This document shows, piece after piece, positions 44,719 to 56,604 of a stretch of DNA of 64,000 nucleotides (position 1 is its first letter; each line of letters opens with the position of its first letter). This DNA is from Argopecten irradians (taxonomy: Eukaryota > Mollusca > Bivalvia > Pectinida > Pectinidae). A model generated the notes under the pieces. The model did not search any database. It was not told where the DNA came from and saw only the letters and a list, made by a program, of their open reading frames with translations. A program made the translations under genes and the position numbers. The stretch is taken from positions 2,476,001-2,540,000 of the forward strand of contig NC_091134.1 of the NCBI RefSeq assembly GCF_041381155.1. Direction: 5' to 3'.

Positions 44719-47470
44719 CCCAGATAACATGCCAATATTGGCCCGATGTTGGGTAATGGTCGTACGGTCGGGTGACCGCTGGCAGTCGGTTTACTATCAA
44801 TGGCCCAATGTTGGCCCGATGAAGTACGACCAACGGTTGGGATGATAAAGTTGGCCCATTATTGGCCCGATATGTACGCCCAATGGTTGGCCTGCTTACA
44901 TTGGTCAAATGTTGGCCCATTATTGGCAAATTGACCGTTTCCAACCAAGGCATTTTAAGACGTGTGACAGAAAAAAAACTTCAACGAAATAGTAAAAACA
45001 ATAATATGATGTACTACATATATTTGCTAGAATTTCTCTAATGACCGCGAGTTGATTTATGGTTTGTACCGTAAATAATGTGAATATAAACAGCAAATAT
45101 TTTTTTCTGTATTTTTTATTTTCTATTTCATTTTTTATGTTTATCCTTTGTGTGTATTTGCGAGATTCATTGTTTGAAATTAGCTTTTTGGAAATTTGTC
45201 TTCTGGTCATACTTATACCATTATGTGTACAAGGATTTACAAGTGAGTCTAATTTCCGCTGACCGACACTATCAATGATCCCCATCTGGTATGAGTCACG
45301 TGACCATTCCCGCCAAACGCATCCCCATTCATTTGTCTCTGGACCACACTCTATAGCTAGTTGACCAGGAGCTGACCAGCACACAAGAATTATAGGAAGA
45401 ATTTCTTCAAGGACACAACAAAATTGTAAGTATAGTTACTTTTGTTATAATATAATTAGTTAATGATCAGTAATAATGTTATTATATATGTTCAAGGTAA
45501 ATGCTACAATTAACATTACTGCTGTCTGACCGATTGCGATGTACATATTGTTTTGCATACGTTTCTAGTTCCATTTCCTTGTTCAAACTAAAGGCATTGC
45601 TTGTTTATTTACTGGATAGTTAATATTTCTCAAGAGTTTGTATTTGCCCACTATATACGATAAAAATACACGTTGTAATGGTGATGCCGGAAATTAGCGA
45701 GGTGTCAATATTCGTGATTTAACATACAGTAATGTTCTCGAGAACGAACAATTTATAGTTATCAGGCTAGAAGTGGTATATGCAGATAGATGTAGATAAT
45801 TAACATGTTATAAAACATGTACATAATGTACATGCACATCATGAGACCTATATCATTAAAAACAAAGAAATATGTTATTTGTAAAAGGTTGAGAACGTCC
45901 TTCTGCCAACCTGCCAACAATTGTTGGTGTCTGTCGCTACCTTCACTCACCAGATTCAAACAAGGTTGGATCAAAATGTTTAATTGGCAAGGAAAGGGTA
46001 CCAAAAGGGTAGCTTCAATCTGTGCACAGTCATCACAAGTAAGTATGAAATTTGGTCATTGTATAATGTCCATAAAGGGAAGATATATTATACCTGTTTC
46101 TGTCAAATTTTAATATTAAAGCCAAAAGTACAAAATGCCTTAATCATTATGCAAAATCATTAAATGTTACATATCAAAATTTAGTACTTATACCGTACGA
46201 TAAGTTATAATTAGCTGCATTTTGTTATCGAAGCAAAGCTTAGAAATATGTTGGCAGAGAAAGAAAATTAAGCTCAGATATGGACATGGAAATTTAGAAA
46301 TTTGGACCTGTATTTAATGGTATATCCTTACAATATTTCAATACATTTTAATAAATGTATTTACCTTTTTATTATAGAAGCTGTAAGAAAAAAACCCAGA
46401 ATGACATATAATGCAACAGATGCTGAAATTCACAACATCATAAAAGCCTTGTGTTGCACTTTGGAGATACAAAGAGAGGAAGCAAAGACAGGCAAAAACA
46501 AGAAGCTGGCCACTATATACAATAGTTGACACTGTCCAAGAAAATTGAGATCCAAATCAGATTAAATGTGTAAAATATTTCTCTTTGTGCCAATGATTGG
46601 AATTCCTTTGGAGAGATTGACATTTAAAAAAACATACCTGTGAGCGCAAGTTATACAAACTTAATTGGTGTTATTTCTTTTTATGTCCAGGAGAGTAAAA
46701 AGTTATGAATACACCAATAATTAACACATATTTAGGAAATACCACAAAAGATTTGATCCATAAAAAGCAACTGGCATGCTTTTTAATCTTTAGAATGTTT
46801 TTTTTAAACATTTGTTTATTGTTTTTGAAGTAAGAAAAATACACTACAATGCTATTCCATATCTAATAGTTGCATTTTTCTTTGCTGACATTTTGATAAT
46901 TTAAAAATAATATCATAACAGGTTATTTCATCATTTAATTAATATCGATTTAAGTTTTGGAATCAAGATTTTTAATATGTGTTTTTAGGAAATAATTATT
47001 TATATGGAAGAATTAGAGCTTTTAAAGTCTATATTGATCAATAGAATCAATGTACATGTATTATCAAATGTTGAAGTAACCTGTTCAGCTCATGTGGAAT
47101 GGATTACTGTTTAATCAGGGGCCATGCGATTTTATGGCATTAATGAGACAGATATTTACCAAGCTTAAAGGTATTAATGCTTATATTTCGCATGGACCTA
47201 ATGGATCAGACAAATCAACATCAGACCAGCATTGGGCCAACAGATAGCCTGAATTGGGCCAGTTCTGGGCCAATATAAATGCTAACTTCTACATCGGGCC
47301 AATGTTGGCCTAACATTCAAAAGCCAACATGCCAACATTGGGCCGACACTCTGGCCCGACAATGGGCCAATTTGCAAATCAATAACGGGCCAATGTCAGC
47401 TGCCATTATTGGCCCGATGTAACTGCCAGCGTAAGGCCAATATTTGGCCAATATCGGCATGCTGTCTGGG
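44719..47470. mobile_element. 2.75-kb DNA transposon with reiterated TTGGCC termini
   Basis: Ends CCCAGATAACATGCCAATAT and ATATCGGCATGCTGTCTGGG are inverted repeats. The inner ~230-270 bp at each end consist of many TTGGCCC/GGGCCAA words at irregular spacing and in mostly opposite orientation. The interior is AT-rich and carries the DUF4806-like pieces at 45860-46529. I see no transposase. I cannot name the superfamily from the ends with confidence. A target duplication is not clear (AA on both sides at most). Confidence 0.75.
45860..46529 (+). pseudogene. DUF4806-like coding pieces inside the transposon
   Basis: Two segments resemble the DUF4806 domain. The first (to 46038) reads KMFNWQGKGTKRVASICAQS and ends at CAA|GTAAGT. 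The second (46378-46529, after TTTTTATTATAG) reads EAVRKKPRMTYNATDAEIHN, then IIKALCCTLEIQREEAKTGK, to a stop. DUF4806 proteins usually show FNWxGxGxK, then EAVRxNP...TDxEI and an IKxWLR stretch. Here the Trp-Leu-Arg part reads ALCCTL. The donor is phase 0 but the second frame needs phase 1, so the copy is decayed or I have the junction wrong. The function of DUF4806 is unknown; it is often multicopy in invertebrates. Confidence 0.55.
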
Positions 47471-47562
47471 AAACGAGCCGTTCAGAAGGACATAAATGGT
47501 AAAACCATGCAATTTAGGCGATATATACTATTCTAACGCCCTACCTGAATGTCAGTGGCTCA
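47471..47562 (-). mobile_element. Dispersed ~530 bp family copy, right piece
   Basis: Resumes the interrupted family copy and ends TCTAACGCCCTACCTG, the usual head of the element. Confidence 0.65.
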
Positions 47563-48055
47563 AAATAGCACATCATAAATTGAATTTTATAGGGGTATAA
47601 AATAATTGTATTCAAGAGTAGGCTATTTTTTTTCTATTTTATAGTGTGTTTAAATATCAGCGTTGACATCGAAAAGTAATGTGCATGTTCTCTTTAAATT
47701 TATATCCACTTAAAACTGCAGTTTTATGTTTCTTATACCGATAATGATCAATGAAAATAACATACTGTCATCAATGATGGATTGATATGGCAAGCCAACT
47801 CAATATTTGTTCAAATTACAAAGGCTACATAAGATTCCTCAGTCTACAGGCACGTGTTGATTTTTGTTATGGCGACTTACAAATTGTCGCCCGATGAACC
47901 GTCATGTTTACAACATATAGGCCGGATGCTATTGTCTACTAGACAATGAGGGGTAGTTTTGTCCAATTGCCGGTAAAACAGTCTGCTTTCTACAGTCGAC
48001 TACGGTGTGAATGATACCCTCGAGATGTAGTACAATACAAGTCTTTGCATGTTTT
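47563..48055. other. Intergenic, no recognised gene
   Basis: AT-rich sequence; nothing supported. Confidence 0.35.
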
Positions 48056-48059
48056 ATAG

Positions 48060-48290
48060 GGTCAGTTGAACGGTTGATGAAGCTAAACGTCCAATTAACG
48101 ATCAACGAAACTCCTGTGCAGCGTATGTGTTTTGGGAGACTGTGTTATATTCATGTTGTGTCATTTGTTGATACTTCTCAATTGTTATTTGTTTGAAACT
48201 TACTGCCATGGCACCGAATAGTAATACCACCCGGTTATAATATACTGGCAAAACAGTCGTCCCACTCCCCTTACGCTTAGCATTGAGTAG
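48060..48290 (-). mobile_element. Dispersed ~530 bp family, diverged partial copy
   Basis: GTGTTTTGGGAGACTGTG, TTCATGTTGTGTC and CAGTCGTCCCACTCCC occur in family order. Confidence 0.6.
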
Positions 48291-48444
48291 TTAAGAATGA
48301 TTTTACTTGTTCTGAAAGACAAGAATTCACGGAAGGTACCTTAAAAGTGGTACAGTTGTATAATTATCCTTTGGCAGCTTCGTTGTGGTTTATTTTATAA
48401 TAAATTAAAAGGAATACAGAATACACAAATCACATTGCATATTG

Positions 48445-48600
48445 AGCAAGTTTATTTATTAATTAAGCGCGTTCTAGGTTTGCTGTCGGAGGAAAGTCGA
48501 AGTATCAAGAGAAAAACCATCGACCAGAGGTAAGTACCTAGCAACTGCTCCACAGGAAATTCGAACCTGCAATCCAGAGGTGAAGGGCTTGTGCTAATAT
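48445..48600 (-). mobile_element. tRNA-derived SINE copy
   Basis: On the minus strand CTCTGGATTGCAGGTTCGAA contains a Pol III B-box (GGTTCGAAT). It is followed by GTTGCTAGGTACT, then GGTTTTTCTC and GACTTTCCTCC, an order I associate with common mollusc tRNA-derived SINEs. The 3' end is atypical (CTTAATTAATAAATAAAC). A worn relative is at 54045-54170. Confidence 0.65.
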
Positions 48601-48904
48601 ATAAGATAAAACTAAGTAAACAAGTTGGCAATTTAGATACTGACATCATCAACATCAGATACGTCAACAATTGAATTCACGAAAAAGGGGCAAGGTTCAT
48701 AGGATAAGTCAATTCAAGGTCCAGACTTCAGGTGAAAGCTCTTTCACTTTCTGTTTCGTGTGAAAAATAAATTAAGTATTATCAAGTATTATCATGCCCA
48801 AACATCCGTTATTCTCTGTTATCTAATGGATTGACTAAGATAAAAGGTTTATCAAATATAAGTGTACGTTACTCATGGCAAACAAGTAGCAGTGCTACCA
48901 TCGC

Positions 48905-49055
48905 TTGTTTGTTTGTTTGATTAATTAACGTCGTACTAACAGCTGTGGTCATGTAAGGACGGCCTCCCTTGTATGCGGTGCGTTGCGTGTATGTTGTGCG
49001 AGGTGCGTGTTTTGGGAGACTGCGGTTTGTTCGTGTTGTGTCTTCTTGTATACCA
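48905..49055 (-). mobile_element. Dispersed ~530 bp family, 3'-end copy
   Basis: Well-preserved tail: GTTTGTTTGATTAATTAACG, TGTGGTCATGTAAGGACGGC, TTGGGAGACTGCGG, ending in TCTTCTTGTATA. The good match suggests a recent 5'-truncated insertion. Confidence 0.8.
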
Positions 49056-51320
49056 TCGCATTGTAATAAATATCATTATCAGGATACGTAGAAGTATGCA
49101 TACACAACCTTTAAAATAGAATGCATCATCCAACTGATTAGCTAGATTTAAGGCTTGATTATCAATTTTTTCCTTGAATGAAGAAAATTATACCTAAAGA
49201 CATACTCTATGTCTCTATTTTATTTCAATACTATCGTATGTTAGTTGTATAGATATAGTGTCGTAGACAGTGATAACATCTTAGCTGTTTGATTACAACT
49301 CTTTGTTATTTCAAAAGTCATGTATTATTATGTTTTCTGACGATTGTTTTGTTTGGGTTTTTTTTCTTTCGTTATTCTGTGTTTACTTTAGACATGTTAC
49401 ATGTATAAGATTACCGTAATGAACTACATATTAAATATAAATGAAAAAAATTCTAAAGATATTTTGGAAATAATATACATAAATACATATATAATAATAA
49501 GGTATAAAGAGCTCTCTTCATACCTTTAAGTGTAACATCAATACTAACTACAATAAATCGTGGTACATGGTAAAGTGACAACCACTTTACTAATAAAATT
49601 ATATATTTAACTAGATTTCTGCTCAACCACTTTACTATTAAAATTATATATTTAACTAGATTTCTGCTCAACCAATTTACTATTAAGATTATATCTGCTC
49701 AAAGAAGAAATTGGGAAACGAAGAATACGGATGTTATAATTGATATTTCTTTTCTTTATATAATACGATAACTTGTATGTGTGATTTTCAGTGAATATGA
49801 TATACATTATCAGATAATTATGAAGCTATAGATATTCTATGTTATAATGTGAAGAGCCCAGGAAGAGTAAACATGCTCTTATCCAACTTCATTTATTCAT
49901 TCTATAACGTAATTTTTTTGTGTATTACCGGCATCGGGATATAGCTAGCACGAAGCAAAATCGGGCATTTTCTATTATTTTGTAAAATAAATTCCTGATA
50001 TTCAGCACTGGCAGATTGCCCGCGGGTTATATGTCAATGCATTCTTTTACAGATGCTCCGCCACCGACAGAGTATAAACGTTGCTCATCACTTGATCAAG
50101 AATTGGTGTTTAATCGTGTATACATATGTCAAATTAATACAAAAATAATATAAAATAAATTATTTTGCATTTGGTGCATTCGCAATCAGAACTTTATAAA
50201 TGTAAGACAAAGTGCCATGTATTTTTTTTCGGGATGCAAATTATTATGTTAATATCTTTATCTTGAAGTAAAACATAAGAAGCTCAAACTTTTCACTGGT
50301 GGTAATGGTGTAAGTAAGTAACTTTTGTAATTTAAGAAAGTTACTAAAGTCTTCTCTTGTTTTTGATAAAAAACAAATACCATGCGTCTTAAAGTACATA
50401 TAGTTTGTACTATGTACTAATAATGACACTTGGATCTATATGTTATAATGCTTTCATTTGGAGAGGGGAACATAGGTTTATTTAAAGACATGTCAAGTCA
50501 TTAGCATGTTAAATGTATTTGTTTGATAATAAGTTTTCATTAATTTCAAATACAAGCAAAAATAGCTCGTGTGAAAATACGTTAGTATAGTAAGAGGATA
50601 CTCAGCTATTCACCTTCTATTTTGTGTGCTTTTAAACAGCTTACAACGTTTTTTATATTTTTAACAATAGTTTCAACAAATAGCCCTCATCAGCAGATAG
50701 CCCTCATCATAGACTAATCCACAGGACATTACGGTGTGTGTTTATGATATTACCAATGAACATGTTTTTCTCCAATCTCTGTCAAACTGTTTAGCAAATA
50801 TGGTCAGTCATATACAACGTATTATTAGTTTATAATCACATGTTTCTTCTAACCAAAGGTCAACTTCTATCTATCTTATATCTATATAACATAATTGTTC
50901 AAGGTTTCTAAATTTCTCCTCCGTCGCCTAACCTCGCCCCTCCTACCTCTCTCTCTGGCTCGTTCTTCTCACGTATGTAAGATTTAAATGAATGTATGTC
51001 AATGTTTGCATTTGTTTTCAATAGATACATGTATGACTACTAATGTATGAGTTTCATGTTTTGTCTTATATCATACATTTGTAATGGGGATGTAAAAAAT
51101 AACTTAACTACATATTCTACACTTTATATTCTTTACCAACAGAAAAAAAATAAAGATTTTTATACTGATGCTATAAACCTACTTGAAGACGTTTAGACAA
51201 TTTAAGTACAGAAGGCCAGTTAAAAAAAGTCATGTAGTCAATTTTCTTTGTGTAAACGTTAAACACACTTTTCAAACTAAATCCAGACTGAAGATAAAGG
51301 GTCATATTTAGAAATATACA
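49056..51320. other. Gene-poor stretch with a small tandem repeat
   Basis: At about 49581-49700 a 45-bp unit (AACCACTTTACTATTAAAAT, TATATATTTAACTAGATTTC) repeats about 2.5 times. A MITE copy lies at 50045-50370. The rest is AT-rich and unrecognised. Confidence 0.5.
50045..50370. mobile_element. MITE, family of 12595-12951 (reverse orientation)
   Basis: Starts AGATGCTCCGCCACCGACAG and follows the reverse complement of the 12.6-kb copy (AATTGGTGTTTAATCGTGTA, AAATTATTTTGCATTTGGTG, CACTGGTGGTAATGGTGTAA). The far terminus is eroded. Confidence 0.75.
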
Positions 51321-51327
51321 CAAAACG

Positions 51328-54300
51328 TTAAGATTCCTGCTTATTGGCATCAACATATCGCATTTCTTCTCCAGCATTTTCCTTTAAATATTTTCTCTTT
51401 TCAAATTCACCTTGCAGCAATCCAAAATTGAAAATACACGAACATAGACTGAGTACTGACACTACTGCGAAGCTCCATGTGAAGCAATGAACACCGTAAC
51501 AATCTGTTTCACCCTTCACTGTGATACTCTTATCATATATAGCTCCGAACATTTGCTGTATTCCAAATCCACCAAATGCGTTTCCGAAAATGATACTTCC
51601 CCAGTTCCGTCCGAAATATTGCAGTCCGAAAAATTCGCTGACCATTGTTGGCGTTAGACACCAGAGGGCGCCATTTGAGAACCCGATTCCAATGAGGGCG
51701 ACAACTAGCATGGAAAGTTTGTCAGAGAAAAATATACATAGAGCGAGGATGACAGTCTGTAAAATGTTGAAGAACAGGAGAAGTCCAACACGAGGCACTT
51801 TTTCTATAACGACATCTGATATATATCCAACCAGGAATTTACACACGACCCCAGCTATAGGGTTAATGGTGGTAAACAATGTCGTATAATCCTCAAGGTT
51901 GTAAGACTTCAGATAAACACCTATATTATTTTGAAACATCAACTGAAGCCCTGCACAGAATATATATGACCAAAAAAGGAAATGAAAATCTGTCCTTTTG
52001 ATCAGTTCAATACCAGTTATGTCCTTAGTCTGATGCACGGTATTGACACTTGTACTAGACACTAGTTCGTTAAGGTCAGTTTCGCTAATGTCTGTTTCGT
52101 ATGATTTCAGTCCAATTATGCCCAAAGCCCCGACGACCCCGAAACATATTGCGCTCATGAGGTAGTAGCCTTGGAGGTTCTGGTTCTGTTCGTCCGTTAT
52201 GTGTCCAGCAGTGAAAATCTCGCCATACATAAAGGCAAACAGGGCCGGTCCGCCACTGAAGGACGCGTCTAAGATGCCGATCACTTTCCCTCGGTGTTTA
52301 GGATGGAAGTTGTTCATATTCGTGATCATGCTAGCCATGTACATGAAAATGGCTCCAAAACCTGAAAAAAGAAGTACAGAGAGATAGACATATTTTATAG
52401 ACGGCACTCATCACATACCTACTTTTTTATCGAGTCGCAAATCATATTAGAAGCTAACAAAACTGTTCTTTTATAAAGAAGAACAACACATTGTTTGATA
52501 TTAGTGTAAAGCATTATATCACTGATAAATACATACTACGAAAATTCGGTTTGTGATACATAGTAACAAGCCACCATTTAATTTTACAGCAGGCCTGCGT
52601 TGCTTATGTTTGCTATTATACACATAAGTTTCTTCTCTCCATTCTTTTTAGTTCATAATTTGTATGATCGATAAATATGAAGGTACACAATGTCTTAATT
52701 TTTTTTCAATTAATATGGACAGTTAGACTGTAAATTTAGTTGGTTGTTTAGTTTCTTAGATCAACGTCAAGTTGCAACCCTCATTCTTAATACCCTTTCA
52801 GATGTATCACATACAACATCTTTCATAAAATTAAATATCCAATTTAAATTGCGATTACTGAAATCTTACTTCAGAATATGGTATATTAAACATGATGAAC
52901 ATGATTCACAGAAATTACAAAATAGCAAGCACTCAAATTATCCGATAGGTGATCACAATATATCATTAATAACGGCGGTACTATATTTTACCTGCCAAGA
53001 AGAAGTAGAGATATTGGAGTGGTGCGGTGTGCGCGTAGTAATCCTTCATTTCTGTTGTACTCCATAGCAACATGAAACCGAGACCGGAAGTCAGTAGAGC
53101 AGCCAGTGATGTCCAGCGGGCTCCTAGTCTCTCACACATCAGTCCGGCCGGCATCCCAAACGATATACCCAGGTTACTCATGGACGATATGATTTCAACT
53201 GAAAAATTATTAAAATAATGAATTCGTAAGTTTAAAGATGCTGCAAACTTCCTCGCATTTGAAATAAACAATTCGATATATATTTTACAAATCATTTTAG
53301 ACCATAAAAATAGTTCCAGATTAACAATAATTATTAAATATATTTAAAAGACATTATCATGCGAGTTCGCCGACACAAATCAATCGTGATACTTTAACAT
53401 CTTTAAATAAACCGTTGATTTTTATTGATTTTCTTTCTTTGATTGAAAATAGATTTAATGTCGCAGTGCATCAATGGTACGCGTGCATGATATTTTACAG
53501 TTAAGTATAAATCATTGCCGATATTGTGACATAAATGTATTAAGAATCCTATTTCCCCCTAAATTTACTTCCAGGCCTCTCTATACTGCATATGCATCTA
53601 TTTATATACAATGACACGACAAATAAAGGCCACGGAAAGTCACAGTTAGATATCAACCCCGTGTGTAAATGTAAATCAGGGGTATGTTATCAGTCTTATT
53701 TCACGTGCTATAACTAAGGTAAATACCAATAGAATTTGATGTGTTTATAGTCACGACTACAGCTTTCATATTTACCCGGAACACTTATATTTTGCATCTT
53801 AGTGATAACGTGATATACGCATAACAAAAAACATCCTTGTTATGCACCTGCACAAGGCTTGACCCTTTTTTTTGCAAATGCCATCATTTTCTTATATTGC
53901 AGTTTCAATAAGATATTGTTTAAAAATATCATCGACTTGTTTTGTTGTTGTTTTTTGTTTTTGTTTCCATCATTCCAGTAATTCAAGTTTCATAGTTTAC
54001 ATAACTTCTTGATGGTTAGTTTGCGATTAAATACTAGGCAGTGTCGTTTGTAGAGGATAAAGGCCTAAGTACCAATGGAATCCAACTACACAGAGTCAGT
54101 ACCTAGCAACTCTTCCACAGTCGAAATGCGGCGGTGAAGGGTAAAGGGTGAAATACCGGAGCCTTATTTCTCGGCTATGCCATTATTTCAAATTAAATTA
54201 CTAAACAAAATATTCTTTTCCCTTTTCTCCGTTCAGGTCGGGAATTGGTATTTAAGTTTTATCCTGTCTCAGCTTACCTTCCGACTGCGTATAGTTGAAA

Positions 54301-54503
54301 TGTTTCTTCACCGCCACATTATATGCTCCAAAGGCATAGATGGAGCCAGCTGTGATCATCCCAAGACACCCTATACACAGGGTAAGAATTCGGGGAACCA
54401 TCGCCGCACAGCTCTTCTTCTGTGCCATGGTTCTACAACACAAAGTAATGATAATAAACGTTAGTCGGGGAATCATCGCCGCACAGATCTTCTTCTGTGC
54501 CAT
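51328..54503 (-). CDS. Major facilitator transporter, nodulin-like/NFD4 type (3 coding exons)
   Basis: Exons are 54428-54278 (or from 54503), 53198-52992 and 52361-51328. All three have clean GT/AG borders (GAAG|GTAAGC, TTTTTCAG|TT, GGCAG|GTAAAA, TTTTTTCAG|GT) and phase-1 introns. The product is 463 residues with about 12 membrane helices. Helix 1 carries [15 protein letters not shown], then [18 protein letters not shown] and [18 protein letters not shown], the conserved N-terminal pattern of nodulin-like (NFD4) transporters. A charged central loop ([19 protein letters not shown]) separates two six-helix halves. The second half has the MFS-style [13 protein letters not shown]. The length is normal and the frame intact. 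The substrate is unknown; relatives are plasma-membrane transporters of small organic solutes. A leader exon ends at 55268. The start is duplicated: ATG at 54428 or, 75 bp upstream in frame, 54503. Confidence 0.85.
54045..54170 (-). mobile_element. Worn tRNA-derived SINE copy in MFS intron region
   Basis: GTTGCTAGGTACTGACTC and CCCTTCACCGCCGCATTTCG match the SINE at 48445-48600. The B-box is degraded. Confidence 0.45.
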
Positions 54504-54530
54504 GGTTCTACAACACAAAGTAATGATAAG
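54379..54530. repeat. 75-bp tandem duplication of the MFS acceptor and start codon
   Basis: CGCCGCACAG, TCTTCTTCTGTGCCATGG and TTCTACAACACAAAGTAATG occur twice in tandem, 75 bp apart and nearly identical. Each copy carries a splice acceptor (CTTTGTGTTGTAG on the minus strand), a few bases, and ATGGCACAGAAGAAG. Confidence 0.9.
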
Positions 54531-55267
54531 AAACTGTATTTTTCGAGGATATAAAACCTATTTATTGAATCTAATCTCTCACACGATCCTCTGTTAGTAA
54601 AAGTGGATTAGTAAAGGTGGATTAGTAAAAGTGGATTAGTAAAAGACATACATATTATCACCAGACGTACGTGTAAATAAAATCACTGTTATAGCTATAA
54701 AGGCAAGATGTGTTTGGATATAAAAACAGCAATTTATCAAACAAATTTCACAATATATGATTGCTTTACAAAATAAAGTTGTTTATATAAAACAACAATT
54801 TATATTTACAATTACAATACATCGTTGTTGTTCTTAAACATCAATTACTATCTTAGATTATGCTATAATAAATGGACGATGAGTGCAATTACAATAAAAT
54901 TCAAATATTTGCAGCATGGCATTGCAAGAGGAGTTCGATATTCGTCTCCAATGTCAGTCTTGTGACACTGACTGCTGACTGATTAAAAAAGAAAATTGAA
55001 TGTTTCTTTAGGAAATTCAAATATTCGTCACATGCATTGCATATAAGGAAATGCGTTGTTGGTAGATTTTGAAGTCAAATAAACTTAATCAAATCATTTA
55101 ACCATATTAACAACATTCTACATTATCAATTCAGTTGTAAATATACTGGCAAAATACAGTCATATCAATATGCTTTATTTTTTCTAGACAACAGCATAAG
55201 CCGCTATTATTCAATTACATGTATTGTATACCCTATATATAATTAAACAGAGAGTATTATTACATAC

Positions 55268-55340
55268 CTGCTGTCTGTAGTCCAGAGTAAGCTGTAATCG
55301 TTATCACCCACTGGGTCCTCTGATGGTATACTGTGAACTA
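55268..55340 (-). other. Probable 5' leader exon of the MFS gene
   Basis: Minus-strand CTCTGGACTACAGACAGCAG is followed by GTATGTAATA, a strong donor 0.75-0.85 kb before the first coding exon. The 5' limit is unknown. Confidence 0.5.
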
Positions 55341-56009
55341 CTGTGTCAGGACACGATGATATGTGTCAACACATTGATGTCCAGGTACAGAAGATAACCC
55401 ACATACTAATATAAATATTACTAGATCTCTCAGCAATCTGCTTACTAATACCCCGCCATCCCAGATTTGAGACCATGACAACTGAATGAACTTTTATTCT
55501 TTTTAATGGGACAAAATATGATCCACACTCAAATCGTTTATGTCCATCCGTTAACACCACTTGTTAGTACTTTTAAGCTTAATTAGACAATACATGTATA
55601 TATCTTTGATCAATCAGAAGCCAACGTTAAGTATCCATGGTAACCGTTATTAAACCATGTGATAAATTAGTTAATAGGCATCCATATATTACATCAATAG
55701 ACTAAGTGTGAACAAAATCGATCAAATATTAAAGCGTTGATAAAGGATTCTTACACATACACACCTGCTCCCCAATATTACTGTGAAATTTTATTAAATT
55801 TAGTCAAGTTTATTAATTTTATACAAACATCATGGTACCCAAGTTTCAATTTGTGTCCATATTTAAAATGTGAAGAGGAGTCATCCAGCTGATACAGAAG
55901 GTAAACAGCCTCGGTAGTGTTCTCCAATATGGTATTTACATTCCGCCGTAGATCAGATTCCCCGGCATTTTTCTTTTAATGGGCATGGATATCCTAACGT
56001 CAAACTAGG
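55341..56009. other. Upstream region of the MFS gene
   Basis: AT-rich. Probably holds the promoter, but no clear TATA box or other site could be fixed. Confidence 0.35.
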
Positions 56010-56300
56010 AGAAATTAATGACGTGCACTCTTGTATGTATTCCTGTATGTTGAAGGAGACTGCGGTATTTGTTTTATTATGCTACCAACACAGAGACCAG
56101 TCATCCACTCTCTTTATGCTTCGGTGTGTCTAGGCCAGGGGACTGAACCAAGAGCCATCCTCACAGAGGCGAACTATCAGCTCATTGCTAAAAGTGAGGA
56201 GGTGTCAAGGGAGACAATAGGAAGAAGAACATCAGCGTTATAGAAAAGAATATTAATGTCCTAAATTCAGTCGTCTTTTACGATCAAAAAGGGCCTGCAG
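56010..56300 (-). mobile_element. Dispersed ~530 bp family, internally deleted copy
   Basis: GGAGACTGCGGTATTTG, CTAGGCCAGGGGACTGAACC and TCGTCTTTTACGATC occur in family order, with the middle shortened. Confidence 0.75.
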
Positions 56301-56604
56301 GCCATTGTTGATTGGCCTTAACCGACTTGTCCTGTTGAAATAAATGATGCATTTTCTAGAATACTGCGGTTTTACTGCACGTTTATGGAAGGACTCTCAG
56401 CAATTGATAAGCCACTTCACTTGCTCACTCAATGAAGGACAACATTGGTTCGTTCACCTACGTGGACATAGGTTAAGTAGCTAGTCTAGTCCCTGCTGCG
56501 AATGAAGAAACAACGTTTCAGTATTTTACCCTCGCCGCCCGTACCCATTGCTAGCGGACATGGTCTTGGAGCGAAACTGAACCAGTATCAGAATTGTACA
56601 CAGA

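Noticed and set aside
51521-51889. 122-codon plus-strand frame
   Set aside because: It is the shadow of the last MFS exon on the opposite strand.
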